Of a stretch of DNA of 64,000 nt, positions 1 to 9,216 are shown piece by piece (the first letter of the stretch is position 1; every line of letters starts with the position of its first letter). The notes below the pieces were generated by a model that was not told where the DNA came from, did not search any database, and was given only the letters and a program-made list of their open reading frames with translations. This DNA is from Prevotella jejuni. GTDB lineage: Bacteria; Bacteroidota; Bacteroidia; Bacteroidales; Bacteroidaceae. Location: contig NZ_FZNZ01000012.1 of the NCBI RefSeq assembly GCF_900187995.1, positions 1 through 64,000 on the forward strand, in the 5' to 3' direction. The position numbers were made by a program, and so were the translations under genes.

Positions 1-114
1 GTAATCATATAATTTCATAAAAGCAATTGATACAACACTAAATAACAAAGGTTTAATATCTTATACACATTCAAAGCCATCTTCATTCTGCCCCTTATCC
101 ACCCTTTGTGTTTG

Positions 115-165
115 TGTCATTCTGTCTATGTAAGAGCTTTCAGTCACTCTATGTCATTATGTCAG
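115..165. repeat. Decayed copy of the TGTCATTCTGTCT repeat family
   Basis: TGTCATTCTGTCT at 115-127 and ATGTCATTATGTCAG at 151-165 match the core of the minisatellites near 34.3-35.1 kb and 37.2-37.9 kb. It is a single degenerate unit with no tandem expansion. The rest of 1-1177 outside the marked repeats and the gpx promoter shows no convincing gene. Confidence 0.55.
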
Positions 166-273
166 AGAACATTAAAAGTGTTTTTCCTTCTGTACCCTCC
201 GTCTTCGTGCAATTTGTGTAATTCGTAGTTCTGTGTTGATAGTTGTTTAGTATAGTCCATACCATTTTTGGAG

Positions 274-357
274 TTCTTTAGAAATTTGGACTAATAATGA
301 CTCGCCTAAGCTTAAGTCTCTGATGAAATGTCACATAGAGAAAAGGACAGTACGGAG
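274..357 (+). repeat. Dispersed repeat, relative of the element ending at 9782
   Basis: The stretch from TTCTTTAGAAATTTGGAC through GTCACATAGAGAAAAGGACA aligns with the reverse complement of 9700-9782, where TTCTTCAGATTTTTGGAATG runs into GTCACACAGAGAAATGGAGA. Most of the roughly 80 positions agree, so this is a second, inverted and truncated copy of the same intergenic element. The 66-codon frame beginning at 328 lies inside it and is not taken as a gene. Confidence 0.65.
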
Positions 358-610
358 AGTCGCAAATTCGACAAACTGTTATTTTCTATCTATTTGTTAG
401 GGTGGGAAACTTTAGTAAGTAACTTTAAAAGGTTCTTTCTGCCTCACGAGTGTCATTCAAAACCTTTCGTTATAGGGGACAGAAGAGTTTGTAAAAGAGT
501 AAGAAAGTATTACACCGTGACGGGCTAAGTATGCTCTATGTGGTTGTATGATATCCCTTAAAAATAAGTTCGTAATATGCAATAAATCAATATGTTATAA
601 ATCGCGTTAG

Positions 611-731
611 AGAAGACGCCCTTCTTGCCCCAAGAAGGGCGTCTTCTATGTGCAAGAGGGGCATATTCTTTATCGTTGTTAGGCCTCTTCTTGACTTAAG
701 TTCGGCCTCTTCTCGGATGAAAGAGAGAATA
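611..731. repeat. 22-bp-period palindromic repeat cluster I
   Basis: TTCT recurs at 622, 644, 666, 688 and 710, an exact 22-bp step. The first unit carries a perfect 17-bp stem (611-627 with 631-647, loop CCC) built from AGAAGACGCCCTTCTTG and its complement. Later units keep the TTCT start and a GGCNTC-like end while their middles drift. The GACGCCCTTCTTG core recurs at 24871-24883 and, shortened, at 9233-9243. Confidence 0.8.
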
Positions 732-1002
732 GTTAGTGAAATATCTTTACATTTTCTACCTATATATTTAGTATTTCATCCCCTTTTATCAGCAGTCTTA
801 TAGAGATAAACTCACATTCTATTCTTTGCATCATGCGCAGAGTGACTGGAGGTGAGGTTGCCTTTATAGGGCTAATAAGACTCATGGGGTAAATAAGGCC
901 GATAGGGGAGAAGCGGGATAATACTACCCGTAGAAGAAGATTGATAAGGGTTAGTAAGTGGGTAGAAGGTGCAAAATGATGTTAAAAATAACGTGCAGTC
1001 GC

Positions 1003-1032
1003 TTGCGATATAAGTTTCTTTTTATATCTTTG
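1003..1032 (+). promoter_or_regulatory. Promoter of the glutathione peroxidase gene
   Basis: TATCTTTG at 1025-1032 matches the Bacteroidota -7 consensus TAnnTTTG, with TTG at 1003-1005 spaced 19 bases upstream as the -33 element. It leaves a leader of about 140 nt before the gene at 1178. Confidence 0.7.
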
Positions 1033-1177
1033 CAAATAAGAATAATGGTTTAGCAAGATTTAGATAAGAAAGATTGTAAAGACGATTAATCTGTAAAAGC
1101 ATTGCAAGTGGATGTGATGCCGACAGTTTATACGGTATAAAAATATAATTGTAGAATTTAATAAAGAGTAAAGAATT

Positions 1178-1726
1178 ATGGCAACAGTTTATGATTTTAA
1201 TTTGAAGGACAAGAAGGGTAATGAGGTAAGTCTTGAGACATATAAGGGTAAGGTACTCCTTATAGTAAACACAGCTACGGGTTGTGGCTTCACTCCACAG
1301 TATGAGGAGTTGGAGGCAATGTACCGCAGTCTGAAAGAGAAGGGTCTTGAGATTCTTGATATTCCATGTGACCAGTTCGGCCATCAGGCTCCAGGTACAG
1401 ACGAGGAGATTCACGAGTTCTGTACAGCAAAGTTTGGAACTGACTTCCCACAGTTCAAGAAGAGTGATGTGAACGGTGCTAACGAGCTCCCTCTTTACAC
1501 ATGGTTGAAGAGCGAGAAGGGCTATGCTGGTGGCGCATACGAGGAGAAATTGGCTGCTATAATGGAAGACCTTTATAACAAGGTAAACACAGAGCCTCGT
1601 AAGCAGAACGACATTCAGTGGAACTTCACCAAGTTCCTCATTAACCGCAATGGCGAGGTTGTTGCACGCTTCGAGCCTACAGTAGACCTCAAGGAGGTTC
1701 AGAAGGCTGTGGAGGCTGAGCTCTAA
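1178..1726 (+). CDS. Glutathione peroxidase family protein
   Basis: This is a thiol peroxidase of the GPx family that reduces hydrogen or organic peroxides in the cytoplasm. Bacterial members usually draw electrons from thioredoxin rather than glutathione. The 182-residue protein has the active-site motif NTATGCGFTPQYEEL with the peroxidatic cysteine at C36, a PCDQFG block around residues 63-68 carrying the conserved glutamine, and a QWNFTKFL motif near 147-154 giving the Trp and Asn of the tetrad. The second block reads PCDQF where many family members have PCNQF. A segment of about 20 residues before the WNF motif is also present in related anaerobes. It stands alone, with its own promoter at 1025-1032. 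A role in oxidative stress defence is inferred from the family. Confidence 0.92.
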   Translation: MATVYDFNLKDKKGNEVSLETYKGKVLLIVNTATGCGFTPQYEELEAMYRSLKEKGLEILDIPCDQFGHQAPGTDEEIHEFCTAKFGTDFPQFKKSDVNGANELPLYTWLKSEKGYAGGAYEEKLAAIMEDLYNKVNTEPRKQNDIQWNFTKFLINRNGEVVARFEPTVDLKEVQKAVEAEL

Positions 1727-1912
1727 TCAATAGCTGATAAGTAAGTTTTAATAGTTCCTTGTGGGACAATCTTTTAGGAGTTGAAGGTTTTAGTGGGGTT
1801 AAGCCATTACTGTTTCTTTTCGGAGGGCAGCAATGCAAGGATATGAAAGGTATCGGCTTAACCCCTACTAATTCCTTTCGCTCCTTTTTCATTAGGACAA
1901 TTTGGAGTGAGA

Positions 1913-2224
1913 ATGGCTATAGATATAGAGGCGTTTCGCAAAGAAGTCTATGAGGTTGTGGCGTCTATTCCGAGCGGTTGCGTACTGAGTTATGGGCAGA
2001 TAGCGTGGCTTGTTGGCTGTCCCCGACATACTCGTTTGGTGGGGAGGATGCTTCATGGCGTATCTGAAACCGAACATTTGCCATGTCATCGAGTCGTAAA
2101 TAGTAGTGGACGTACGGCTCCTTGCTGGGAAGAACAGCGTGGGCTTTTAGAGGCAGAAGGGATTACTTTCCGTCCAAACGGCTGTGTAGATATGAAGAAA
2201 TGTCAATGGAAACTGGAAGAATAA
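1913..2224 (+). CDS. MGMT-family DNA alkyltransferase, single-domain
   Basis: This 103-residue protein equals the C-terminal DNA-binding and active-site domain of O6-alkylguanine-DNA alkyltransferases. The PCHRVV motif is intact, with the alkyl-accepting cysteine at C58, unlike alkyltransferase-like proteins that have Trp there. SYGQIAWLVGCP (about 26-37) and GRMLHG (44-49) fit the helix-turn-helix and arginine-finger region. The N-terminal domain of Ada/Ogt enzymes is absent. I chose ATG at 1913; the frame also opens at a GTG six bases earlier. It probably repairs or flags O6-alkylguanine, but whether a stand-alone domain performs full transfer is not shown by the sequence. No partner gene is adjacent. 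Confidence 0.85.
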   Translation: MAIDIEAFRKEVYEVVASIPSGCVLSYGQIAWLVGCPRHTRLVGRMLHGVSETEHLPCHRVVNSSGRTAPCWEEQRGLLEAEGITFRPNGCVDMKKCQWKLEE

Positions 2225-2346
2225 GACTGTTGTGGTCTTTTTTTCATTTGTAGCATACAACCTTATATAAAGTGATAGTTATGAGCGTAAAGCTCTTTCT
2301 TTTTGATTTAAGTCCGTCATTCCTTTGTTAACTGAAATAAAAGCAT

Positions 2347-2354
2347 TAATTTTG
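2347..2354 (+). promoter_or_regulatory. -7 element upstream of the nucleotidyltransferase
   Basis: TAATTTTG fits TAnnTTTG and lies 21 bases before the ATG at 2376, so the transcript would have a very short leader. Confidence 0.5.
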
Positions 2355-2375
2355 TAGGCATAAAAAGAAAAGCAA

Positions 2376-3182
2376 ATGCAGGCAATGATTTTTGCAGCCG
2401 GACTCGGTACCCGTTTGAAACCGCTTACTGACACAATGCCAAAAGCGTTGGTAAGGGTGGGAGGTGCGCCACTGCTTGAGCATGTAATCAGGAGATTAAT
2501 AGGTGCTGGATGCAGTCGTATGGTTGTCAATGTACATCATTTTGCAAACCTGATAACAGACTATTTGGATGCACACCACTATGGTGTGGATATCTATGTG
2601 TCTGATGAAACAGAGCAGCTCCTTGACACCGGTGGTGGTATCAAGCGAGCTGCTTCGCTTTTTAATCGGCAATTACCAGTGTTGATACACAATGTTGATA
2701 TATTAAGTAATGTGGATTTAGCGGCTTTCTATCGCCATGCTTTGGAGATAAAGGCCGATGCCTTACTACTGGTAAGCCGTCGTGTGACGCAACGTTACTT
2801 GATATTCGATAGCAATATGCGCTTAGTAGGATGGACGAATGTGGCTACAGGCGAGGTAAAATCACCTCATGACGAGATACGTCAGCTACATTTTGTATCA
2901 CCGACAGAGGCTGAAAGTTCTTATTTTCAGCATAGTTGCTACCTCTGTGCCTTCTCTGGTATTCACGTGTTAGCACCTTCTGCGGTACAAGCTGTTGAGG
3001 CTGTTGATGAGGATAAGTTCCCAATTATGGAGTTCTACCTTAACAACTGTGACAGACTGGATATCCGTGGAGAGTTGAAGACCGACCTCCATCTGCTTGA
3101 TGTAGGCAAACTCAACAGTTTACAAGCTGCTGAAGACTTTATAGTAAATTCAGAGTATCGAAGCTCCAAGACGGAGAACTGA
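2376..3182 (+). CDS. Sugar-1-phosphate nucleotidyltransferase (MurU/ManC-like)
   Basis: The protein has 268 residues and opens with FAAGLGTRLKPLTDTMPKAL, the nucleotide-binding signature of NTP_transferase enzymes that join NTP and a sugar 1-phosphate. The lysine of MPKAL is the usual phosphate contact. TGGGIKRA near residue 88 and an HNVDILS metal site near 107 complete the Rossmann-like fold. Its length and single domain resemble MurNAc-1-phosphate uridylyltransferase (MurU) used in peptidoglycan sugar recycling, and such genes in relatives often follow an AmgK-like kinase, which is not present here. Substrate is therefore open: mannose-1-P guanylyltransferase is another option. guaA follows after 24 bases and may be co-transcribed. 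Confidence 0.85.
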   Translation: MQAMIFAAGLGTRLKPLTDTMPKALVRVGGAPLLEHVIRRLIGAGCSRMVVNVHHFANLITDYLDAHHYGVDIYVSDETEQLLDTGGGIKRAASLFNRQLPVLIHNVDILSNVDLAAFYRHALEIKADALLLVSRRVTQRYLIFDSNMRLVGWTNVATGEVKSPHDEIRQLHFVSPTEAESSYFQHSCYLCAFSGIHVLAPSAVQAVEAVDEDKFPIMEFYLNNCDRLDIRGELKTDLHLLDVGKLNSLQAAEDFIVNSEYRSSKTEN

Positions 3183-3206
3183 TATTTTTTTAATACATTC
3201 ATTTAC

Positions 3207-4751
3207 ATGCAACAGAAGATTATCATTTTGGATTTCGGCTCACAAACGACCCAGCTTATAGGTCGTCGTGTACGTGAGTTGGATACCTTCTGCGAGATCC
3301 TTCCTTACAACAAGTTCCCGAAGGACGACCCCTCTGTGATTGGTGTTATCCTTTCTGGTTCACCTTACTCCGTACATGATCCAGAGGCGTTTAAGGTAGA
3401 TCTCAGTCAATTTATCGGTAAGATACCTGTCCTTGGCATCTGTTATGGGGCACAGTACATCTCTCATTCAAATGGAGGTAAGGTTGAACAGACTGGTACA
3501 CGTGAGTATGGTCGTGCCAACTTAGAGCATATCGACCTTAACAACCGCCTTTTTGCAGGCTTTGAGAAAGGCTCGCAAGTATGGATGAGTCACGGTGATA
3601 CGATTACTGCAATCCCAGAGGATTACGACATTATAGCTTCTACAGGCGACGTTAAGTATGCTGCCTTTGCATCAAAGACACAGCCAGTATGGGCAGTACA
3701 GTTCCATCCAGAGGTTTACCACTCATTGCAGGGTAAGCAGCTGTTGAAGAACTTCGTTGTGAATATCTGTGGTAGCAAGCAGGAGTGGAGTGCAGCTTCA
3801 TTCGTAGAGAGTGCTGTTCAGGAGATTCGAGAGCAGGTGGGTAATGACCGTGTTATCCTTGGTCTTTCTGGTGGTGTTGACTCTTCTGTTTGTGCAGTAT
3901 TGCTCAATAAGGCTATCGGCAAGAACCTTACTTGTATCTTCGTAGACCACGGTATGCTCCGTAAGAACGAGTTTACAAAGGTGATGGAAGCCTATAAGGG
4001 ACTCGGACTGAACGTTATCGGCGTTGATGCATCAGAACAGTTCTTTAAGGATTTAGCTGGTGTTACCGACCCAGAGCAGAAGCGTAAGATTATTGGTCGT
4101 GACTTCGTTGAGGTATTTAATGCTGAGGCAAAGAAGATTACTGATGCTAAGTGGCTCGCACAGGGTACTATCTACCCAGACCGTATTGAGAGTCTTAGCA
4201 TTACAGGTATGGTAATCAAGAGTCATCATAATGTAGGTGGACTTCCAGAGGAGATGCATCTTCAGCTTTGTGAGCCGCTCCGCTGGCTCTTTAAGGACGA
4301 GGTTCGCCGTGTAGGTTATGAGCTTGGAATGCCAGAACGTCTTATCAAGCGTCATCCATTCCCAGGTCCTGGTCTTGCTGTTCGTATCTTAGGTGACATC
4401 ACACGGGATAAGGTGCGTATCCTTCAAGATGCTGATGACATCTATATCGAGAAGATGCACAACTATACTATGCCAGATGGTACAAGTCTTTACGACCATG
4501 TTTGGCAGGCTGGTACAGTGTTGCTCTCTACCATTCGTTCCGTGGGAGTGATGGGTGATGAGCGTACTTACGAGCATCCTGTTGCGCTCCGTGCTGTTAC
4601 GTCAATGGACGCAATGACAGCAGACTGGGCCCACCTCCCTTACGATTTCATGGCAGATGTGTCTAATGAAATCATTCGCAAGGTGAAAGGAGTTAACCGC
4701 GTATGTTACGATATCTCCTCAAAACCACCTTCAACAATCGAGTGGGAGTAA
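3207..4751 (+). CDS. guaA: GMP synthase (glutamine-hydrolysing)
   Basis: It converts XMP, ATP and glutamine to GMP in the last step of guanine nucleotide synthesis. The 514-residue protein has the full architecture. An N-terminal class I amidotransferase has GICYGAQ with nucleophile C79 and an FHPE motif near 170. An ATP pyrophosphatase domain starts at [11 protein letters not shown] near 218. The C-terminal dimerisation domain ends in [12 protein letters not shown], as in all GuaA proteins. Length is typical and no key residue is missing. A hairpin terminator follows directly at 4777-4805, so the transcript ends here. Confidence 0.97.
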   Translation: MQQKIIILDFGSQTTQLIGRRVRELDTFCEILPYNKFPKDDPSVIGVILSGSPYSVHDPEAFKVDLSQFIGKIPVLGICYGAQYISHSNGGKVEQTGTREYGRANLEHIDLNNRLFAGFEKGSQVWMSHGDTITAIPEDYDIIASTGDVKYAAFASKTQPVWAVQFHPEVYHSLQGKQLLKNFVVNICGSKQEWSAASFVESAVQEIREQVGNDRVILGLSGGVDSSVCAVLLNKAIGKNLTCIFVDHGMLRKNEFTKVMEAYKGLGLNVIGVDASEQFFKDLAGVTDPEQKRKIIGRDFVEVFNAEAKKITDAKWLAQGTIYPDRIESLSITGMVIKSHHNVGGLPEEMHLQLCEPLRWLFKDEVRRVGYELGMPERLIKRHPFPGPGLAVRILGDITRDKVRILQDADDIYIEKMHNYTMPDGTSLYDHVWQAGTVLLSTIRSVGVMGDERTYEHPVALRAVTSMDAMTADWAHLPYDFMADVSNEIIRKVKGVNRVCYDISSKPPSTIEWE

Positions 4752-4776
4752 GATAGAAAATAATTAAAATAAAAGG

Positions 4777-4806
4777 ATAGGGGCGCAGTTGCGTCCCTAT
4801 TTCTTT
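4777..4806 (+). terminator. Rho-independent terminator of guaA
   Basis: ATAGGGGCGC (4777-4786) pairs with GCGTCCCTAT (4791-4800) with one G-U pair and an AGTT loop, followed by TTCTTTTT. Confidence 0.85.
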
Positions 4807-4951
4807 TTATACTACATTATATAAGGGTATGAACGAGCAAAGAGAATGATGTTTAGAAAGGTGGATTTTATCGTTTATTACGTTGGTAATCAGTCTGTAA
4901 ACTGATGTTGAGATTACTGGAAAATGATATAGCATACCCTTGACAGCGAAT

Positions 4952-5017
4952 TTCTTTTCATGAAGAAAAATATTGTTTGTCGTGAAAAGAAACATTTCTT
5001 ATCATGAAAATAATTCG
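4952..5017. repeat. 22-bp-period repeat cluster II
   Basis: Three consecutive 22-bp units begin at 4952 (TTCTTTTCATGAAG), 4974 (TGTTTGTCGTGAAA) and 4996 (TTCTTATCATGAAA). Each has a central TCATGA or TCGTGA and weak dyad symmetry. The remaining spacer 4807-5167 shows no gene or other clear signal. Confidence 0.65.
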
Positions 5018-5167
5018 GAGAGAACGTTTGGTTAGTTGAATGGCGAGTGAAAGTTATACTCTTTTGCAAGCTGTTTAGGCTATTATAGAAGGCCAATATA
5101 AGGAAGAAAACGAGGTAGGAATGAAGTCTTTCGACGATATCAAGGAGTAGAGATAAGCGTTAGGGCC

Positions 5168-5207
5168 AAAAAAAAAAGTCCGAAGACTCGTATTGAATCT
5201 TCGGACT
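5168..5207 (-). terminator. Terminator of mscL
   Basis: AGTCCGAAGA (5177-5186) pairs with TCTTCGGACT (5198-5207). The A-tract at 5168-5177 becomes a U-tract on the leftward transcript. Confidence 0.88.
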
Positions 5208-5234
5208 GATTATATCTGTTTATCAGATAGTTGC

Positions 5235-5660
5235 TTACTTGTTCTTCAGCAAGTCACGAATCTCAGAGAGCAGTTTCTCCTCGTTAGTTGGCTCTGGGTC
5301 TGGTGCAGGAGCAGCTGGTTCCTCCTCTTTCTTCTTAGAAAGCTTGTTGATAGCCTTAACCATTAAGAACACACAGAAAGCAATGATGAAGAAATTAAGT
5401 AATGTCTGTAAGAAATTACCATAGTTGATGGTAGCTGGTGCAGGAGCAGTCACACCAGGGATCTCTACTGCAGGCAGCGTCCATTTTAAGTCTGAGAAAT
5501 TAACGCCACCGATAAGCCATCCGATAGGAGGCATGATGATGTCGTCTACAATAGATGAAACAATCTTGCCGAATGCACCACCGATAATTACACCGACAGC
5601 CATATCAACTGCGTTACCCTTTACTGCGAATTCCTTGAATTCTTGAATAAGTTTGCTCAT
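5235..5660 (-). CDS. mscL: Large-conductance mechanosensitive channel MscL
   Basis: MscL is an inner-membrane homopentamer that opens under membrane tension to release osmolytes during osmotic downshock. The 141-residue product starts with a short amphipathic helix ([20 protein letters not shown]). TM1 follows with the glycine-rich pore constriction [18 protein letters not shown] (about 21-38), then a periplasmic loop rich in Pro and Ala, TM2 (about 83-103, [19 protein letters not shown]) and the conserved cytoplasmic bundle ([15 protein letters not shown] at the end). Length matches the family. It is monocistronic, with a terminator 28 bases past its stop, and lies in divergent orientation to gapA. 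Confidence 0.96.
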   Translation of the reverse strand: MSKLIQEFKEFAVKGNAVDMAVGVIIGGAFGKIVSSIVDDIIMPPIGWLIGGVNFSDLKWTLPAVEIPGVTAPAPATINYGNFLQTLLNFFIIAFCVFLMVKAINKLSKKKEEEPAAPAPDPEPTNEEKLLSEIRDLLKNK

Positions 5661-5842
5661 AATAAATGTTGTTGTTAATTTAATTGTTTGTCTTGCGTGC
5701 TAATACTAATACCCTTTCTTTTGTTATATAGACTTTGCAATCTTGGTTTAATGTATTGCATAGAATTGCCTATGTGTGCGAAACGAGTTATTTTTTATAA
5801 TATTTAATACGCTAAGCGACTGCAAAAATAAAAAAAAAATTG

Positions 5843-5850
5843 TATCTTTG
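5843..5850 (+). promoter_or_regulatory. -7 element of the gapA promoter
   Basis: TATCTTTG at 5843-5850 is a perfect TAnnTTTG, 82 bases before the gapA start. The -33 element is not clear. The A-rich stretch 5825-5839 lies directly upstream. Confidence 0.7.
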
Positions 5851-5931
5851 CAATCGTAACAGATAAAATGTTTCAATCGAAAGGTAAAAGAATTTAGTTT
5901 TTATACACTTTTATAAATAAATTAAAGTAAA

Positions 5932-6960
5932 ATGGTAAATGTAGCTATTAACGGCTTTGGCCGTATTGGTCGTCTCGCATTCCGTCAGATGTTCGAGGCT
6001 GAAGGTTATGAGGTTGTTGCAATTAACGACTTGACAAGTCCTAAGATGCTTGCTCATCTGTTGAAGTATGATACTGCTCAGGGTGGCTTTGCTGGTAAGT
6101 TCGGTGAGGGTAAGCACACTGTAGAGGCTACTGAGGATTCTATCATCGTAGATGGTAAAGAGATCAAGATCTCTGCTGAGAAGGACGCTGCTAACTGCCC
6201 ATGGGCTGCTAACAACGTAGACGTAGTTCTCGAGTGTACAGGTTTCTATACATCTAAGGAGAAGGCTTCTGCTCACCTCCAGGCTGGTGCTAAGAAGGTA
6301 GTTATCTCTGCTCCTGCAGGTAACGACCTCCCAACAGTTGTTTTCAACACAAACCACAAGACTTTGAAGGCTGAGGATACAGTTATTTCTGCAGCTTCTT
6401 GTACAACAAACTGCTTGGCTCCTATGGCTGCTGCATTGAACGCATACGCTCCAATCCAGTCTGGTATCATGTCAACAATCCACGCTTACACTGGCGACCA
6501 GATGATTCTTGACGGTCCACAGCGCAAGGGTGACCTCCGTCGTTCACGTGCAGGTGCTTGCAACATCGTTCCTAACTCAACTGGTGCTGCTAAGGCTATC
6601 GGTCTTGTAATACCTGAGTTGAACGGTAAGTTGATCGGTTCTGCACAGCGCGTTCCAACTCCAACAGGTTCTACAACTATCCTCGTTGCTGTTGTTAAGG
6701 GCAAGGATGTTACTGTTGAGGGTATCAACGCTGCTATGAAGGCTGCTTCAAACGAGAGCTTTGGTTATACTGAGGATCAGATCGTTTCTTCTGATATCAT
6801 CGGTATGCGTTTCGGTTCTTTGTTCGATGCAACTCAGACTATGGTAAGCAAGATCAGCGATGACTGCTATCAGGTTCAGGTTGTTTCTTGGTACGACAAT
6901 GAGAACTCTTACACTTCTCAGATGGTTCGTACAATCAAGTACTTCGCTGAGTTGAAGTAA
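5932..6960 (+). CDS. gapA: Glyceraldehyde-3-phosphate dehydrogenase
   Basis: The enzyme makes 1,3-bisphosphoglycerate from glyceraldehyde 3-phosphate with NAD in glycolysis. The 342-residue protein has the NAD motif NGFGRIGR (7-14), the NAD-selecting aspartate D33 in INDL, and the active-site SCTTNCLAP with catalytic C157. The partner histidine lies in [12 protein letters not shown]. The codon use is strongly biased to a few codons (GCT, GGT, AAG, GTT), as expected of a highly expressed gene. It has its own promoter (5843-5850) and a strong terminator at 7026-7056. Confidence 0.97.
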   Translation: MVNVAINGFGRIGRLAFRQMFEAEGYEVVAINDLTSPKMLAHLLKYDTAQGGFAGKFGEGKHTVEATEDSIIVDGKEIKISAEKDAANCPWAANNVDVVLECTGFYTSKEKASAHLQAGAKKVVISAPAGNDLPTVVFNTNHKTLKAEDTVISAASCTTNCLAPMAAALNAYAPIQSGIMSTIHAYTGDQMILDGPQRKGDLRRSRAGACNIVPNSTGAAKAIGLVIPELNGKLIGSAQRVPTPTGSTTILVAVVKGKDVTVEGINAAMKAASNESFGYTEDQIVSSDIIGMRFGSLFDATQTMVSKISDDCYQVQVVSWYDNENSYTSQMVRTIKYFAELK

Positions 6961-7025
6961 TACCAACCGAAAGGTCATCTGCAATCCTCTCTTGCGTAGA
7001 GAGTGGTTGACGGATAAAATAATAG

Positions 7026-7056
7026 TCCCTGTCAGCTTGCTGGCAGGGATTTTTTT
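7026..7056 (+). terminator. Rho-independent terminator of gapA
   Basis: TCCCTGTCAG (7026-7035) pairs with CTGGCAGGGA (7040-7049), one mismatch, followed by seven T residues. Confidence 0.9.
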
Positions 7057-7058
7057 GT

Positions 7059-7066
7059 TATCTTTG
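7059..7066 (+). promoter_or_regulatory. -7 element immediately after the gapA terminator
   Basis: TATCTTTG at 7059-7066 follows the T-run of the gapA terminator by two bases and would start a transcript near 7071-7073. It drives miaA. Confidence 0.65.
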
Positions 7067-7127
7067 TGACATGAAGAACGAGTTTACAGGTGAGAGTACT
7101 GTTGTTGGCACTGCTTCCGACAAGCGT

Positions 7128-8039
7128 ATGATAACCATTCTTGGACCTACAGCATCGGGAAAGACCGACCTTGCTGCACATTTAGCAGCTCGGCTCAATG
7201 CTGAAATTATCAGTGCTGACAGTCGTCAGGTCTATCGTGGCATGGATATCGGCACGGGTAAAGACTTGGCTGATTACACGGTTGCAGGACAGGCAATACC
7301 TTATCACCTTATAGATATATGTGAACCAGGAACGAAGTATAATCTCTTTCGCTATCAGCAGGATTTCCTTGATAGTTATGAGGATATACGGAGTAAGGGA
7401 GTGCTGCCCATTCTCTGCGGTGGTACTGGCCTTTATATTGAAGCAGTACTGAAGGGGTATAGCCTGTCACCGGTGCCGCAGAACCCTGAACTCCGTAAAG
7501 CGTTAGAAGACAAGACACTTGAGGAACTGACCACGATGTTAGTTGAGTTGAAGGAAAAAAATCATTCTGTCATGCACAACAAGACGGATGTAGACTCTTG
7601 TCAGCGGGCTATTCGTGCGATTGAGATAGAGACCTATAATCTAACTAAGCCAACGGAGGAACGACAATGTCCGCCAATAGACTCATTAATAATAGGTGTA
7701 GACATCGACCGTGAGGCACGAAGAAAGAAGATAACCACCCGTCTGAAAGCTCGTCTTAAAGAGGGAATGGTTGAAGAGATAGAAGGATTACTAAAGCAGG
7801 GCATACCTGCTGATGACCTTATCTATTATGGTTTGGAATATAAGTATGTGACAGAATATCTCATAGGGAGGCTGTCTTACGACGAAATGTTCCGACAGTT
7901 AGAGATAGCCATACATCAGTTTGCTAAACGACAGATGACGTGGTTTCGTGGTATGGAGCGTCGTGGATTTACAATCCATTGGGTCAATGCTGCGCAAAAG
8001 ATGGAAGATAAAGTAGAAGAAATTATAAAGTTATGGTAG
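7128..8039 (+). CDS. miaA: tRNA dimethylallyltransferase MiaA
   Basis: MiaA adds a dimethylallyl group to N6 of A37 in tRNAs reading UNN codons, the first step to ms2i6A. The P-loop GPTASGKTDLAA lies at the N-terminus. SADSRQVYRGMDIGTGK and the later CGGTGLYIEAVLKG and KRQMTWFRG blocks are family hallmarks. The frame opens at 7071 (322 residues), but the promoter box ends at 7066. A transcript beginning near 7072 would leave that first ATG with essentially no leader. I prefer the ATG at 7128, which gives the usual short MITILGPTASGKT start, 303 residues and a leader of about 55 nt. The last seven bases overlap the next gene, which suggests translational coupling. Confidence 0.92.
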   Translation: MITILGPTASGKTDLAAHLAARLNAEIISADSRQVYRGMDIGTGKDLADYTVAGQAIPYHLIDICEPGTKYNLFRYQQDFLDSYEDIRSKGVLPILCGGTGLYIEAVLKGYSLSPVPQNPELRKALEDKTLEELTTMLVELKEKNHSVMHNKTDVDSCQRAIRAIEIETYNLTKPTEERQCPPIDSLIIGVDIDREARRKKITTRLKARLKEGMVEEIEGLLKQGIPADDLIYYGLEYKYVTEYLIGRLSYDEMFRQLEIAIHQFAKRQMTWFRGMERRGFTIHWVNAAQKMEDKVEEIIKLW

Positions 8040-8971
8040 AGGAAGGAAGATGGGGGATTATTTATTGCCCTAAAAACGGATTGCTTAGTAGCCCAGAAAA
8101 ACGCTGGGAACATACAGAACGCTGTCTACTATCGCATGGTATAGAGTTTGATATGGTGCAGAGTGAGAACCCACGAAGCGTAGATCGGTTGGTGCGTATG
8201 CTGGTTAGTAATGGCTACAAAACTATTATCATCTATGGTGGAGACTCAGCATTGAATGATGCGGTCAACTATCTCATGCTGTTAGAGCCAGAAGAGCGGG
8301 ATAAGATCACGTTGGGTGTTATCCCGAATGGCGTGTTGAATGACTTTGCCCACTTCTGGGGTTTTGACGAGTCACACGTGGAGCAGACGATTAAGTGGCT
8401 CAAGCAGAAGCGTGTAAGACGAGTGGATATTGGCTGTATTCGCTATGAGAATAAGAAGAATGAGCGTTGTCGTCGATATTTCCTCAACTGTGTGAACATA
8501 GGTATGGTGGCTAATATCATGAGTATGCGTCGTCGTATGCGCCATCTCTTTGTGTCGCGTACAATCTCCTTCATCCTTTCTTGTATCCTACTTCTCTTCC
8601 AACGGATTGACTATTTGATGTCGTTAAAGATTAATACAGATACTATCAAGCAACGACTGATGACGGTCTGTATAGGAAACGCTCAAGGATATGGACAGAC
8701 ACCGAATGCTGTTCCTTATAATGGGTTGCTCGATGTCTCCATTGTATCGCAACCAAAGATGTGGCAAGCAATAGAGGGTATGTATCTTTTGTTGAGGGAT
8801 AAGATACTAAATCATCGTAATGTCTTACCTTATCGTACGCAGGAGTTGAGCGTACAGTTATCGGAACACACACCAGTAAGTGTTGACGGACGACTCTTAA
8901 ATGGTACTCCTGTCGGCACATTCACGATTGGCGTAGAAAAAGAAGTTATCAATTTCCTCATTCCAGATTAG
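8033..8971 (+). CDS. Diacylglycerol kinase catalytic-domain (DagK-like) protein
   Basis: The 312-residue protein resembles soluble lipid kinases of the DagK/YegS/BmrU fold, which phosphorylate diacylglycerol or related lipids with ATP. IIIYGGDSALNDAVN (about 64-78) corresponds to the GGDGT nucleotide loop, and LGVIPNGVLNDFAHFWG (about 99-115) to the LGIIPxGTxNDFA motif. The loop reads GGDS instead of GGDG, a change in a normally invariant glycine. VDGRLLNG near the C-terminus matches the conserved VDGE strand. A hydrophobic, Arg-flanked segment (about 178-193) may touch the membrane. It overlaps miaA by 7 bases. The exact lipid substrate cannot be read from sequence. Confidence 0.85.
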   Translation: MVEEGRWGIIYCPKNGLLSSPEKRWEHTERCLLSHGIEFDMVQSENPRSVDRLVRMLVSNGYKTIIIYGGDSALNDAVNYLMLLEPEERDKITLGVIPNGVLNDFAHFWGFDESHVEQTIKWLKQKRVRRVDIGCIRYENKKNERCRRYFLNCVNIGMVANIMSMRRRMRHLFVSRTISFILSCILLLFQRIDYLMSLKINTDTIKQRLMTVCIGNAQGYGQTPNAVPYNGLLDVSIVSQPKMWQAIEGMYLLLRDKILNHRNVLPYRTQELSVQLSEHTPVSVDGRLLNGTPVGTFTIGVEKEVINFLIPD

Positions 8972-9216
8972 TCTTTTGAGGGGCTACTGGGTTGTTGAGG
9001 GCTTTCGTACTACAGATTGTTTCTCCCGTAGGGCGGCTCTGTCTGTGACGAATTACCTGCGATATTCCGTGAGAGATAATCGCTGAGAAGGCTCTATAAG
9101 AATACTGATAGAGGGAGAAAGAATACTGAGCATATTGGAAGAAATTGTAAGAATATTTCAGTAATTGTGCTCCTCTCTATTTGGAAAGGGGCCGAGCAAG
9201 AGAACAGAAAACACCC

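Noticed and set aside
328..528. 66-codon frame near the left edge
   Set aside because: It starts inside the dispersed repeat shared with 9700-9782 and has no family resemblance or start signals.
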